Notes under the pieces: generated by a model
The model's database searches: none
Seen by the model: only the letters and a program-made list of their open reading frames with translations
Told to the model about the DNA's origin: nothing
Program-made: the position numbers and the translations under genes
From: Pleurodeles waltl
Lineage: Eukaryota; Chordata; Amphibia; Caudata; Salamandridae
Direction of reading: 5' to 3'
Assembly: GCF_031143425.1 (NCBI RefSeq)
Contig: NC_090445.1
Coordinates: 1,195,206,691-1,195,270,690 of the forward strand
Length of the DNA stretch: 64,000 nucleotides
Shown here: in pieces, positions 44,220 to 55,085 of the stretch
How positions within the stretch are numbered: position 1 is the first letter of the stretch
Layout of the letters: every line of letters starts with the position of its first letter

Positions 44220-45740
44220 TTATTTCCTGGTGGGGGTCTTGCCATCTTGCTCTGTCCTATTCCTGGATCTCAGGGACCGCTTGCGTGGTGGTTGTCCGTC
44301 TGCAGGGGGTAGGGTGCTAGTGTGGTGGTCCTGTGGCGGGGCGTCCTGTCCACTAGCACCGGCGGAGGTGGTGGGCAGTTCATCATCGTGGCTAGTGTCA
44401 GAGGCCCCTTGGAGTGCCACGGTGTCCCTCAAGGTCTTTTGAATGTCCGACAGCACCCCTACGATGGTGCCCAGGGCGGAGCCGATGGTCCTGAGTTCCT
44501 CCCTGAACCCCAAATACTGCTCCTCCTGCAGACGCAGGGTCTCCTGCAACTTGTCCAGGACCGTCGCCATCGTCTCCTGGGAGTGGTGGTATGCTCCCAT
44601 GATGGAGGAGAGGGCCTCGTGGAGAGTTGGTTCCCTTGGCCTGTCCTCCCTCTGTCGCACAGCAGCCCTCCCAGTTCCCCGGTGTTCCTGGGCCTCCGTC
44701 CCCTGGACCGTGTGCCCACTACCACTGCCCCCAGGTCCCTGTTGTTGTTGGGGTGGTGGGTTAGCCTGGGTGCCCTGGAGTGGTGAACACACCGCTGATT
44801 GACGTGTCCTGGGTAGGGAGGTTTGGGCCCGCTGGGTGGGTGCTGTGCTGGTGTTACCAGAGGGTGGAAGCTCGGTGTTGGGCTGTGGCTGGGCAAGGGG
44901 AAATTACTGTCCTGAGGCCCACGATGGTCCGGGCTGGTCATCAAGATCCAGTAGGGCAGAGCTGCTGTCGTCACTGTGGGCCTCTTCTGGGGGTGGAGTG
45001 GTGTTGTCTGGACCCTCTGGTGTGGTGACGGTCCTTCGGGTTCCTGCAGGGGTATAAGAACATGATTATTGCATGTGTGTGTTTCATGGTGTGCAATGGG
45101 TGGGTGTGTGTGAACCCCAGTGCAAGCATTCCTGTGTGATGGCTTGTGTGATGATGGTTGAGGGGGTGTTCTGGGTATGTGCAGTGAGCATGCTTTAGTG
45201 AGGGGTTACCATGCTTAGTTGTGTCATGCAGGGCTTGGTGTTGGGATGGGTGGTTTGTGTTATGGGTAGATTAGTGAGGATTTGGAGTGATAGGGGAGGG
45301 TGTGAGGGTGGGGGTGTGTGATAGCATGCAAGTAAGGTGGGGGATGTGATAGTTAAGATTTTACTTACCAGTGTCCCATCCTCCACCGACTCCTCCGAGG
45401 CCCTCAGGATGCAAGATGGTCAAGACTTGCTCCTCCCATGTTGTTAGTTGTGGGGGAGGAGGTGGGGGTCTGATTCCAGTCCGCTGTACCGCAATGTTGT
45501 GCCTGGAGACCGTGGAACGCACCTTCCCCCGTAGGTCGTTCCACCTCTTCCTGATGTCCTCCCTATTTCTTGGGTGCTGTCCACGGCGTTCACCCTGTCC
45601 ACTATTCTGCGCCATAACTCCATCTTCCTGGCTATTGATGTGTGCTGTACCTGTGAGCCAAATAGCTGTGGCTCTACCCAGACGATTTCCTCCACCCTGA
45701 GCTCCTCCTCGGAGAAGCGGGGGTGTCTTTGGCGTGACAT
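44220..45740 (-). pseudogene. Harbinger Myb/SANT-like protein B, two exons (one frameshift, one stop)
   Basis: Exon 1 is 45740-45369: MSRQRHPRFSEEELR, then MELWRRIVDRVNAV, and, after a one-base loss near 45570, GQHPRNREDIRKRWNDLRGK. This is a NAIF1/trihelix-type Myb/SANT domain. The donor G|GTAAGTAA (45368) and acceptor CCCTGCAG (45044) are canonical, giving exon 2 from 45043. Exon 2 has one in-frame stop after EEAHSDDSS...DLDDQPGPSWASGQ and then stays open: a Gln/Pro-rich part, a likely coiled coil (SSIMGAYHHSQETMATVLDK, QEEQYLGFREELRTIGSALG) and a basic tail PPRKRSLRSRNR, ending at 44220. The domain differs from that of protein A, so this is not a simple duplicate. Likely role: DNA binding and partner of the transposase, by analogy. 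Confidence 0.75.
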
Positions 45741-45759
45741 GGGGTGGTGTGTGTGCGGT

Positions 45760-46343
45760 GTGGGGTGGTGTATGTGGTGATGAGTGTGGTGAGTGTAGTG
45801 GTATGTTGTGTTTTGTGTGTGGATGTTGTGTGGGTGATGGTGTGGTGTGCCTCTGTGTGATGGGGTTGTCAATAGCTGTGCTCTCTCTCTGGCCTTCTCT
45901 CAGAATTTCTGGTCGTAGGGGTTTGTGGGTGATGTGGGTGTGTATTTTATATTGTGTTAGGTGTGTGGGAGTGGTGTGTGTGTATGTGTATCAGGTGTGT
46001 GTATTTGGATTTGTCCAATGTGGCGGTGTTTTGTATGTGTTTGTGTATTTTGAGCAGGGCAGTGTGTACCGCCAATGGAATACCGCGGTTGAATGAGCAC
46101 CGCGTTGATTCGTGGGTAGTAATAGCATGGGCGTGTTTCTGTTGGCGTGGAGGTGGAGGATTTGTTTCTGCATGTTTATCGCTGACCTTTGGTGTGGCGG
46201 TGTTGTGTGGGTGTCTGAATTTCGGCGGATTCCGTGATGTGTGTCATAATAGCTGTGGCGGTCTACCGTGGGCGCGGCGGTGTATTGGCGGTCTTCTGCA
46301 CGGCGGTAAGCGCCTTATACCGCCAATGTTGTAATGACCCCCT
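45760..46343. repeat. GT-rich subterminal region and right end of the Harbinger element
   Basis: Strongly strand-biased GT-rich sequence (GTGGTGTGTGTGCGGTGTGG-type, 45760-46010), then GGCGGT-rich subterminal sequence with TATTGGCGGTCTTC and GCGCCTTATACCGCCAATG. It ends at 46343. Repeated GGCGG/CCGCC motifs near the end could bind the transposase or Myb partner. Confidence 0.6.
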
Positions 46344-46977
46344 ATGTCTTTTTGGCGCTGACACTTCAGAAAAAAGGAGCAAAACTCAATCCAAGCTCTT
46401 GGAGCGCACTTCTCAGCAAAGTCAGAGGGCAGCAGGGCAACAGCAGGGCAGCAGTCCTTCACTGCAAAGCAGTCCAGATGAGTCCTTTGGGCATCCAGGC
46501 AGTTCCTCTTGACAGGTTACAGGTTCATGTCCAGAAGTGTCTGCGTTGGTGGGGTCAGAGGCCCTGTTTATATACCCCAAAATGCCTTTGAAGTGGAAGA
46601 GACTCCAAATAGTGGTTTTGAAGTGCACAAGGTCCGTTTTCAGTACAGGTCTGTCTGCTAGGGACCCATTAGGGGGTTTGGAAGTGTATTTTCTGAGGGG
46701 AGGTCACTAGCCTTTGAAATGTAAGTGTCAGGACCTCCACCCTCCCAGGAAGTCCCATTTAGTATGCAATGAGTGCAGGTGTGACTGAGTATCCTGTGTT
46801 TATGGTTGTCTGGTTGAAATGCACAAGGCAGCTGTCAACCAGCCATGCCCAGATGTGGACTGGAGACAGGCTGTAAGGCACAGATAGATTGCAAGTACAG
46901 AGAAATGCTCACTTTCTAAAAGTGGCATTTCTAAAATAGTAATATAAAATCCAACCTCACCAATAAGCAGGATTTTC

Positions 46978-47800
46978 GGATGTATGATGAAACAAAGCAC
47001 GCGCCAACCACACATGCCGGGACAAAGTGGTCCGAACAACGACTGTGTTGTTTCCACGAATGCCTTTACCACGCATAACTTTACAATGATTTTTGTTGTA
47101 AAGGCATGTGTAGAACTGCATGGGTGGTTTTCGCATGCCACCCCCATGACTCGCCCTATAAACACAACTACCCTAATCCGCCCCTAAAAACTATCCTGAT
47201 GCCCTCATCCACCCTGAGCCCTAAAACCTACCCTGACCCTCCCATCTACCCTAAAAACTGATACCCACCCCTAAAGTAAAAATACCCTGCCCCTAAAAAC
47301 AAAATTATCCTGACCCCCCACGACCCCGCCCTAGAATTAAAACTATCCTGACACCCCATCCTCTCTAAAAATAAAACTATCCTGACCCCCACCCACGAAA
47401 TAAAACGACCTGACCCAAAAATAAAACTACCCGACCCCCTACCCACCCCTAAAAACTACCCTGATCCCCCCCACCCTGAGCCCTAAAACCTACCCCAACC
47501 CCCACCCCCTAAAAACAACCGACCCCCACCCCCAAAAATAAAACTACCCTGCCCCTAAAAACAAAATTACCCAGATCCCTCACCCCGCCCCTATTTACCC
47601 AGCCTCCCCACCAGCCCTAAATAAAAAAAATTAACCCTGCCCCCACCCCGCCCCTAAAATCCCACCCTAAATAAAAAAATTACTCCCACCCTCGCCCCTT
47701 AAAACAAAATTACCCCTCCCCATCCTAAAAACAAAACTACCCCCACCCCGCCCCTTTTAAAAAAAATTAAAAAACTCAACCACCCCACCCCTAATCTTAC
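46978..47800. repeat. Low-complexity insertion within the LTR-like unit
   Basis: A first part (46978-47165) contains self-complementary blocks such as AATGCCTTTACCACGCATAA and TTGTTGTAAAGGCATGTGTA. It is followed by about 640 bases of CCCTAAAAACTACCCTGACC-like degenerate repeats, C- and A-rich on the plus strand. The LTR-like unit resumes at about 47805. It resembles a MITE whose one arm has expanded into a simple repeat. Confidence 0.5.
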
Positions 47801-48589
47801 TTAGGGCCTACCTTAGGGGTCAATTATATGTAGAAAAAGGGAAGTTTAAGGCTTTGTGAATACTTTCAAATGTCAAGTCGAAGTGGCAGTGAAACTGCAC
47901 ACACACAATGGCAGGCCTAGGACATGGTTAAGGGGCTACTTATGTGGGTGACACAACCAGTGCTGCAGGCCCACTAGTAGCATTCAATTTACAGACCCTG
48001 GGCACATGTAGTGCATTTTACCAGGGACTTACATGTAAATCAAATATGCCAATGGGGAATGAACCAATGTTACCATGTGTAAGGGAGAGAGCATATGCAC
48101 TTTAGCACTGGTTAGCTGTGGTGCGTAGAGTCATAAAACCAGCAAAAACAGTGTCAGAAAAGTGGAGGGAGGAAGACAAAAAGTTGTTGATGACCACCCT
48201 AAGGCTGTCAGGTCTACCACTGTGAAGAATAAAAATGCTCCTGCTCCACTACCTGATAGGAAGTACTTTCATTGATGTGTGTGATCCACACATAAGAATG
48301 CAGATGTAACATCTCATAAAACAAACCTCTACATTATGCTGTGCTACCAAGGTCACTTTGCTACTTCAAGAATTTCTTTGTTTTTCTAGGCTTCAATAAA
48401 GTGATAAGTTATACATCTTAGCATGCCTTTTCACCAATTTGGATGAATATATCTTAGCATGGAGCCTTGAAAGGAATTCCTTGTATTTGCATTTGCAGAG
48501 TCGGCATTTTAGAAAAGTGAAAATGCAGATAAGAAAAGCAAGGGACTATATGGGATCACTCTCTGTGCCATGATCACCAGGCAACGTAC

Positions 48590-49075
48590 TAAAACACTAT
48601 AAACCATCCAGAACTCGGCAACCAGACACATCCTCAACCTCCCAGTACAAAACTCACATCACACCACACCTCAGAGAACTTCTCTGGCTCCTGATACACA
48701 AAAACACTTATTACAAACTCCTCACACAAATATTCAAACCACTAATCAATTTAGGCCCACCTACTTGAACAGTCACATCTCCTTCCATCAAGCACCCAGA
48801 CACCTCTGCTCTGTAGGACTCCTACTCACACACCCCATGCATGAGCAGAACCAGATCTGGAAGATGTGCATGTGTTTACATTGCTGTAAAGCATGGAATA
48901 TACTACCACCCCGTATCAGAGACTCCTCCTTTCTTCTTGATTTCTGCAAGAAGCAGAAGATCTGGATTTTCAACTAACTAACCTACCATTGACAGGGTCA
49001 GGCCCACAGCTCAGCACCAAGATACTCTCCCAGGTGATAGTGTGCTTTACAAATACACATTACATAACACAACAT
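48590..49075 (+). pseudogene. 3' end of an L2-like LINE (reverse transcriptase C-terminus)
   Basis: In translation: HITPHLRELLWLLIH-type sequence (from about 48655, in mixed frames), KNTYYKLLTQIFKPL, INLGPP, then 48765-48974 gives AWNILPPRIRDSS and ends in a stop. After it, TGTGCTTTACAAATACACATT (49040-49061) is a typical L2-type 3' end. This family differs from the two other L2-like copies. Confidence 0.7.
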
Positions 49076-49821
49076 AGGACCAATCACAGACGGCAGGCCA
49101 TATTAATGATGTTTCCTAAAGCTGAATAGTGCACAAGGTTTACCTGTTTACAAGATGTATTACTCTATCAGACACATACTCATAAAAATTGTTTTCAGAG
49201 TTGCGGAGAGGCTTGCATTTGTTTGTTTGTCTCCACTACACAGAAGTAATTGCTAATAAACTGATGTAAACTAACTTTTCTTTGACAGGAACACATTGGC
49301 ACTCTTCACATTCCTGTCTGGCTTTACAGAATAAAAAGATGATGTTGATAATGATGATGAAATGTATTTATAAAGTGCAATGATAACCCAAAAAGTCTAT
49401 ACTGCTGCTAAAACAAGTTGAATACAATTTTGTTTACCATAACAACTGTGTTTAAACACTTGTGGAACGTCAAGTGATTGATTTTGACCTATAACTGTAG
49501 AGGAAGATTATTTGGCAACTTAGGGGCTAAAAAGGAAAATGATCTCCCACCTCACTGTTTAAATTTTATTTGATGATTAGTGAAGAGTTCTGCCTCCTTA
49601 GGTCTTAATGATGTACGTGGTTGATAAGCACATGATTTCTCTGAGATGATCTCAGGGTCATGTTTAGAAAGTCCTGTGTGCAAGCATGTGATTTAAAAAG
49701 AGATTCCCTTTTTTATTAGAAGATAGTGAAGTTTTGTTAATGTATTTTATTGATTTTGTAGACAGTTATAACCTTTATGTCGTCCATAATACATATAGGA
49801 AAAACAATATATAACAAGAAT
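49076..49821. other. No gene; possible LINE tail
   Basis: ATGATGATGAAATGTATTTA then TAAAGTGCAATGATAACC (about 49345-49390) looks like another short LINE/SINE 3' tail. The rest is unclassified. Confidence 0.35.
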
Positions 49822-50300
49822 TTGCAATGTAATGGATCTCGCGTGTGCTCGAGTTAGAGTTAGTACTGTTGTGAATTTCTAATTGGACTTTTCTTTCCGC
49901 ATAAATTGAAAGTGAAAAGTAAAACAGTTGACACAAGCAAGTCATTTCAAAGCGCCACTGCCGCCATGAATGTGAGCGCAAGAGTTATTGGCTTCCTGCG
50001 TGAATGTCTATAAAAGGATTGTGGCTGGCATGAAAGGCAAACCAAAACCGTAGGATGGGCCATCACACTCTGTAACAGGAGGCTGTGTGGCATAGTGTGA
50101 TGGCCAATAAAAATGTTCACTCAGTGAAATCACCTGGGAATGAACTGAGCACACAAAGGAAGGACATTTCACAAAATGCACCAATGAAAATGAAGCATTT
50201 AAGACAAGCACAACAAAGAATGAATAGCAAGAGTGGATGTGGTTAAAAGCCCACAGAGAGATTACAACAGGCCAGAGGGCTTGCACGCCCGACCCTAAAA
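49822..50300 (+). repeat. R1 copy with head and tail
   Basis: Head CTCGAGTTAGAGTTAGTACTG (about 49848), GGACTTTTCTTTCCGCATAA, and tail GGTTAAAAGCCCACAGAGAG then ACAACAGGCCAGAGGGCTTG. This is the only copy here in which head and tail lie in one uninterrupted stretch of about 480 bp. Confidence 0.65.
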
Positions 50301-50739
50301 AGGAATAAGAAAGATAGGAACACATTCCCAAACCCCTCCCCCGACATGTAGTGATAGATATAGTTATCTGAGGTTAAACGTCATATTGACATCAAAAGGT
50401 TGATTGAATGTATATGGTCTAACTTCAGCACTCCACAACTTTCCTGGTCAACCTTTGGTGTAAGGTTCCTCAATTTACTTCAACCAAATAGATTTCATGC
50501 ATGCAGTCTAGGAGGATATGCCAGTTTCTTGTTTGTCCTCCATGTACGAAAACACTGCATGCCATGTTGTCCTGACGTTGCTTCCATCTTTATCTACAAG
50601 TCCAATCATATTTTCGATGGCTATAGTGTCCCAGATGTGCCAACACCATGTATGCCAGTTAGGTGTCACCGCCTGTTTCTAATATTTGCAATAGTCATAC
50701 ATGCTATCAACAATAACTGATGCATCATGCTTCAGTGCA

Positions 50740-52475
50740 TTAAGATTCCCCTTTCCCAGCCCTCAGGACGTTGCCTAACACTGTCACTCCTGGGTGAGCT
50801 AACATGGGCACCCCTCTAATGTCCTTATAGTGGGTAAAACCTATTTCCAAAAATGTTGCAGCTTGGAGCAACTTCACCACACATGCAGTCTGTCCCCCAC
50901 CATACCACAACCCCTCCAGCATAGATTGATTGCCGTTTGTGGGAACATATTGTACAGCTTGTCTGGTGTAAGGTACCAGCCTACCATTGCCCTCAGTGCA
51001 GATTCTCTGAGTCAAACTGACAAGTTGCATTTAGAAATATCCCTCCATAATGTTTCCCAGCTTTTTAAAGTTAATAGCGTACTGTCGAGCTCCTATCCAC
51101 ATGTGTATGTAGGACTAGGAAACTGACTTCGGCTATGCGTTTAAATGCTTGTCTGTGGCAGAGACTCAACTATTGGTCTCCTGAAATGAAGTGAGTAGCT
51201 TCTTTCCCAGTGTCAAATGACAGTTAGCTACTTTCTTTATTAATGGGTGAAGGACCCAGTGGCGTATTTGAGTGAAACAAAACTGTTGTGCCTCCGGAAG
51301 ACTGTACTGTTTTTTAACAGTCTAAAAATAATCTGATCTCCTTTTTCAAAAACATGCCCTAAATCATCCTGCAATCCCCAAATCTCCAATATGAATGGGA
51401 GATCAACCACAGTGCCGACGTGAAATCAGGATTATCTAGCATGGGAGTTAAGGGTGAGGGAAACGTCATGATGGCATGCCGACTTGAGACAGCATCCCAT
51501 GTCTCAAATAATGTGCAAGTAATTTGGCAGAAGCATGCATTCTGAAGCCTAGTTTTATGGGGTATCCTGATGATATTCCAGAGTGACCTCACCATCATAG
51601 CCCTATCCATATGGAACCAGTTTTTGCAGGATTCTCTTTCAGACCATTTCCTTATTATTCTTTAGTAGTTAGGAATGTGTAGGAAGCCATCAGAGTATTT
51701 TAAGTAATCTTGGAGCTTTACCTTGCCACACATACTTAATGAGAGAATGTATTAAGCCATCTATCATTGACTCCTGTATGCGCAGAGGAAGCGCTTGGTA
51801 AAAATAGAGGAACTTGGGGACCAGGTTAATTTTAATTACTAACATGTGGCCCAGCCAGGATATGTAGTAGCTGCCCCACCTTTCCATATCCAGTTTCATA
51901 TCCTCCCATAGCTGCAGATCATTAACATGGATCCAACCAGAAAGTGAGAGGGCAAGTTTGACTCCCAGATAACTAATGGCCTTAGTCATTATTTTAAAGT
52001 GGGTATGGTCCACAAGAAGATGTGGGTGAGAAACCAAGACGGAGAAGTTCTGATTAGGATAAGTTGATTTTGTATTCGTGAGTGTTCTCCATATTCAGCA
52101 AGAAGGTGCATCAATGACTCCGTAGTAATGAGCACATCATCTACAAACAGCAACATTTTAGGACCCACCAACCCCCAGTGGGATTTCCTGTACATCTTCA
52201 TTTTGATGGATCTTCAAGCCAGTGGTTCTATGGCCAGCACATACAGAATGAAGGACAAGGAGCATCCCTTGTTGGTGCATTTGTGTAAGTACCTAGTGTA
52301 GGGAAAGGATCAGTCTGTCAAACCTTTGGCCGTAGGCAACTTGGAGGCCGCCAGGATCGCGTGGATAAAGGTGTCACCAAATCCAAAATGATAGAGTACA
52401 GACCCAGAAAGTGCCAGTCCACCCGGTCTAAAACCTTTTCTGTGTCTAGCCATAAAATTGATCTTTTTGGGCCTT
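50740..52475 (-). pseudogene. L1/Tx1-like LINE fragment: reverse transcriptase and C-terminal region
   Basis: Minus-strand reading: LDTEKVLDRVDWHFL (about 52460), GCSLSFILYVLAIEPLA, LFVDDVLITTESLMHLLAEY (about 52160), GVKLALSLSGWIHVNDLQLW, ISWLGHMLVIKINLVPKFLY, FPSPLTPMLDNPDF, then the zinc-like end CWRGCGMVGDRLHVWWSC (about 50880-50930). The reverse transcriptase box YADD reads FVDD. The order and motifs are those of L1/Tx1-clade elements. It is truncated at its 5' side inside the reverse transcriptase and crossed by several frameshifts and stops. Confidence 0.75.
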
Positions 52476-53150
52476 ATTCAACAGGTAAACGTACACATTT
52501 GTGTAAGCTTACTCTTTTCCGGTATTCACAAAACCTTATGACTGCGGAGACTCTGCAGCCGAGGCAGAATAGTCCACACATATAAAGATAGGACATACCT
52601 TTCTTTTTTTGAGAATCTGGCCCTATATCTCTCTGGGTCTCAGTGGCTTATTTGTCAAAATTGGGAACTCTTAGAAAAAATTTATAGAAATTTACAAACA
52701 GACATGACTCCTGTAATGAATTTATGTGAATGTATTCAGCAAACTTTTCACCTGAAACAATGGGGACAATGGGCCTGATTCTCAAAGGTAAACTTTTGTG
52801 TAAGCTTACACTTGCTGTAGTAACTTTACTAGTTGTTGGTATTCACAAAACTACTAGTAGTAAAATTACACTTGTAGTTTGTGCATACAAAAACAGTAGC
52901 AAACTTACTACAATGTGTAAGTTTACACTGGCTTGATTTACCCTGGGCCTTATTCACAAAGACAAAGGTACATTTTTGTGTGAGTTTACATTTTCAGCAA
53001 GAACTTTACCACTGGTCTAATATTCACAAACTACAAGTGTATTTTACTACTAGTACCATTTCATTTGCAGTTTGTGAATACCAAAAAGTAGTAATATTCC
53101 TACAGTAAGTGTAAACATACACAAAAGTGTAAGTTTACATTTGTGACTCA
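52470..53150. mobile_element. Hairpin MITEs, at least two related copies
   Basis: GGGCCTTATTCA...GGTAAACGTACA (52470) and TGGGCCTGATTCTCAAAGGT (52769) start similar units. The second forms a fold-back with its other end ACATTTGTGACTCAGCCCC (about 53128-53146). CTACTAGTAGTA, TTTGTGTAAG.TTACA and the complement recur along both arms. A third start GGGCCTTATTCACAAAGACA is at 52946. Non-coding. Confidence 0.6.
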
Positions 53151-53394
53151 GCCCCAGTATGTGTTTTGTCATGTTTTCTTCAACAAGATGGGAAATGTGT
53201 CAGATACTGATGATAGAGTATCATTTCCTTCGCAGGATTTATGCTATGATGGGGTTGATGAATCTTTTCACAGAGCATGTAAGGGTGTAAAGACACTAGG
53301 CATCAAACTTATAACAGTCAATAAAATTTACGGTATGGCTCACCTAGCCACACGAATGATACTCCAAGCTGAAATAAATTTCAAGTCAGTCAGT

Positions 53395-54842
53395 CAAACA
53401 CAAGCTTTATTCGATCAATGATCATCAAAGCAGTACATAATAAATATCATCATAAAAGTATTAAATACAGTTCCATCCTAAAATCATAATACCAGATAAA
53501 AAGACCACCTCAACTGACCCGACTAAGAATCTCATCCATCATTCTTAAAATCCATTGCTAATGTAAAAGTTCCTTGTACGCCATGCTGACAATAAATATT
53601 TGCTAACAGAATATATTAAAATTTTAGAAGAATCACTTTTTAAGATCCTCAGAGTTAATGCACATTTCCTTATTCCCATTTCCCGACACAAAATACGGAT
53701 CCCCTTGGACCTAGGAATTGTATATGCAGGGCAAAAAAACATAAAGTGCTCCACTGATTCAGAGGTGGTGCCACACACGGGACAAATATAATTTGTTACA
53801 TTTATATCCCATCTGCGCACCAAGGTCTTCAATGGCAAGGTCCCAAAGCGGAATCTAGCATATAGGCTTTTGCCTAAGATGTCAGGTATGATGTCTAGAT
53901 AAGGTTCAAACTGTGGGTACCATTTGATGTTGATAAATAAGTTAGTTAAACGACCACACGATTTGTAATTGATAACATCATTCCTCAAATGAGACCAATA
54001 GACATGCTTCAGTACTTTAAGATGGACTTTCTCAAGTTTATGAGGGTTCTCCCAATAGTCTCCCAACCCCAATGTCTTGAACCAACTGGATACATGCTTG
54101 ACCCATGGGATGGAAGCTGAATTGGGGCGTGTTAGCAAATCTAGGAGTGAGGCCTTATAGATATCTAGTTCAGGAACGGTCCATAGCCTTACCCAATACA
54201 GAAGGGGTCTTAAATTTATCAGGTCGGCTATCCGTTTTATTCCCAAATCTAAAAACAAAGGAATCAATGGGGTACTAGGAGGGCAAGCACATAAGGCCCT
54301 CGCAAAGCTATTCTCCCCGGTGGTTAGCCTGTTGCTGTCGAAAAAGCCCCATACCTCCGCACCATACACAGCAGCTCCCTGAGCCTTTGCTACATAGATC
54401 ATGATAGCTGGGGAGGCCGTTTTAGCGATCGTACTCCTATAAAAACGCAAAATGGATGCTGCATTGTGTTGAAGGAGGCCAGTGCTTTTATTAATCTGTT
54501 CTTCCCAATGTAAGTTATCAGTAAGCCTTACTCCTAGGTAATCTATAGAACTGACCTTAACCAAGGGATCACCATCTAGATTGATGGTACACTTCTTCCG
54601 CTTCCCAGAGCACAGGACCATCAGCTTTGTTTTCTTGGGATTTAACTCTAAGCCGTAGTCCCGACAGAACGCACTGAATCCGTCAGTAAGGATTTGCAAG
54701 CCCATAGTGGTCTTTGAAATGAGGAGCGAGTCATCTGCAAAGAGAAGTATTGTTTTTTTTTGGGTCCCTAGGGTGGGGGCATCGCTCTAGCATGCCATCA
54801 TGACCTGTACCACTTCGTTGATAAAAATGGAGAACAAGAGAA
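53395..54842 (-). mobile_element. 5'-truncated LINE with (GACT)n tail
   Basis: On the minus strand it begins inside the reverse transcriptase (LLFSIFINEVVQVMMA, 54842) and ends with AATAAAGCTTGTGTTTGACT then GACTGACT (about 53385-53410). Tail, poly(A)-like signal and C-terminal layout match the 33.1-38.2 kb LINE. Abrupt 5' truncation is usual for target-primed insertion. No target duplication was identified. Confidence 0.75.
53545..54705 (-). pseudogene. LINE ORF2 C-terminal part, 386-residue open frame
   Basis: An uninterrupted frame covers the end of the reverse transcriptase (YGLELNPKKTKLMVLCSG, IDYLGVRLTDNLHWEEQI) and the C-terminal domain: AVYGAEVWGFFDSNRL, RPLLYWVRLWTVPELDIYK, SLYARFRFGTLPLKTLVRRW and the knuckle ICPVCGTTSESVEHFMFFCP. 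The upstream part (LLFADDSLLISKT, about 54755) is in another frame and follows a stop, so the protein is incomplete. It is the clearest example in the window of this C-terminal domain. Confidence 0.8.
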
Positions 54843-54849
54843 TTTCAAG

Positions 54850-55085
54850 TGTTTTTATCAGAGATTAATGCTCAGTGGGACATAGATAATTCTCAAAACG
54901 AGACTATAAAGATACAGAATCATAATAGGTTGCCCAAATCTCCTAAAGAATTTCAGACAGACTAGCATCAAGAACACTAGACATTTATTAACGGCAACAC
55001 ACAAGAGCAATAGAAAAATGTAGAAGGGATGAATCGTGCATTGCCAAATCCAGTTGATCATTTAGCTGTTCTATGCTTGCAATCC
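54850..55085. other. No recognisable gene
   Basis: Unclassified flank of the TTAA-bounded element. The sequence continues on the far side at 59356. Confidence 0.4.

Larger units (their letters stand above)
38205..46343. mobile_element. Harbinger (PIF/Harbinger) transposon with three genes
   Basis: The right end, read inward, is AGGGGGTCATTACAACATTG (minus strand, ending at 46343). This is the terminal type also seen in the MITE fragment at 60.6 kb. Inside are a HARBI1-like transposase (+) and two Myb/SANT-like genes (-), one upstream diverging from it and one downstream converging on it. The left terminus is not visible because a LINE adjoins at about 38.2 kb. Three tandem arrays occupy 38.8-39.8 kb. 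All three genes have just one or two disabling changes, so the copy is fairly young compared with the other elements here. Confidence 0.75.
32824..48219. mobile_element. LTR-like unit split by nested insertions, CTGTG target duplication
   Basis: It starts TGTAAGAAATGGGG at 32824 and ends GGTCTACCA at 48219 (TG...CA). The 5-base duplication CTGTG is at 32819-32823 and 48220-48224. Own sequence is 32824-33143, about 46344-46977 and about 47805-48219. The rest is a LINE (33.1-38.2 kb), a Harbinger transposon (to 46343) and a low-complexity insertion (about 46978-47800). Part of the unit seems missing between 33143 and 46344. No gag or pol is seen. The order of events is LTR unit first, then the DNA transposon and LINE. 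Confidence 0.7.

Noticed and set aside
44230..45057. Plus-strand frames opposite Myb-like gene B
   Set aside because: They are complementary to the coding exon 2. The minus-strand reading has splice sites, a coiled coil and a stop in the right place.
53545..54705. 386-residue open frame as a possible host gene
   Set aside because: Its motifs (AVYGAEVWG, CPVC...EH...C) and (GACT)n tail identify it as the end of a LINE ORF2.
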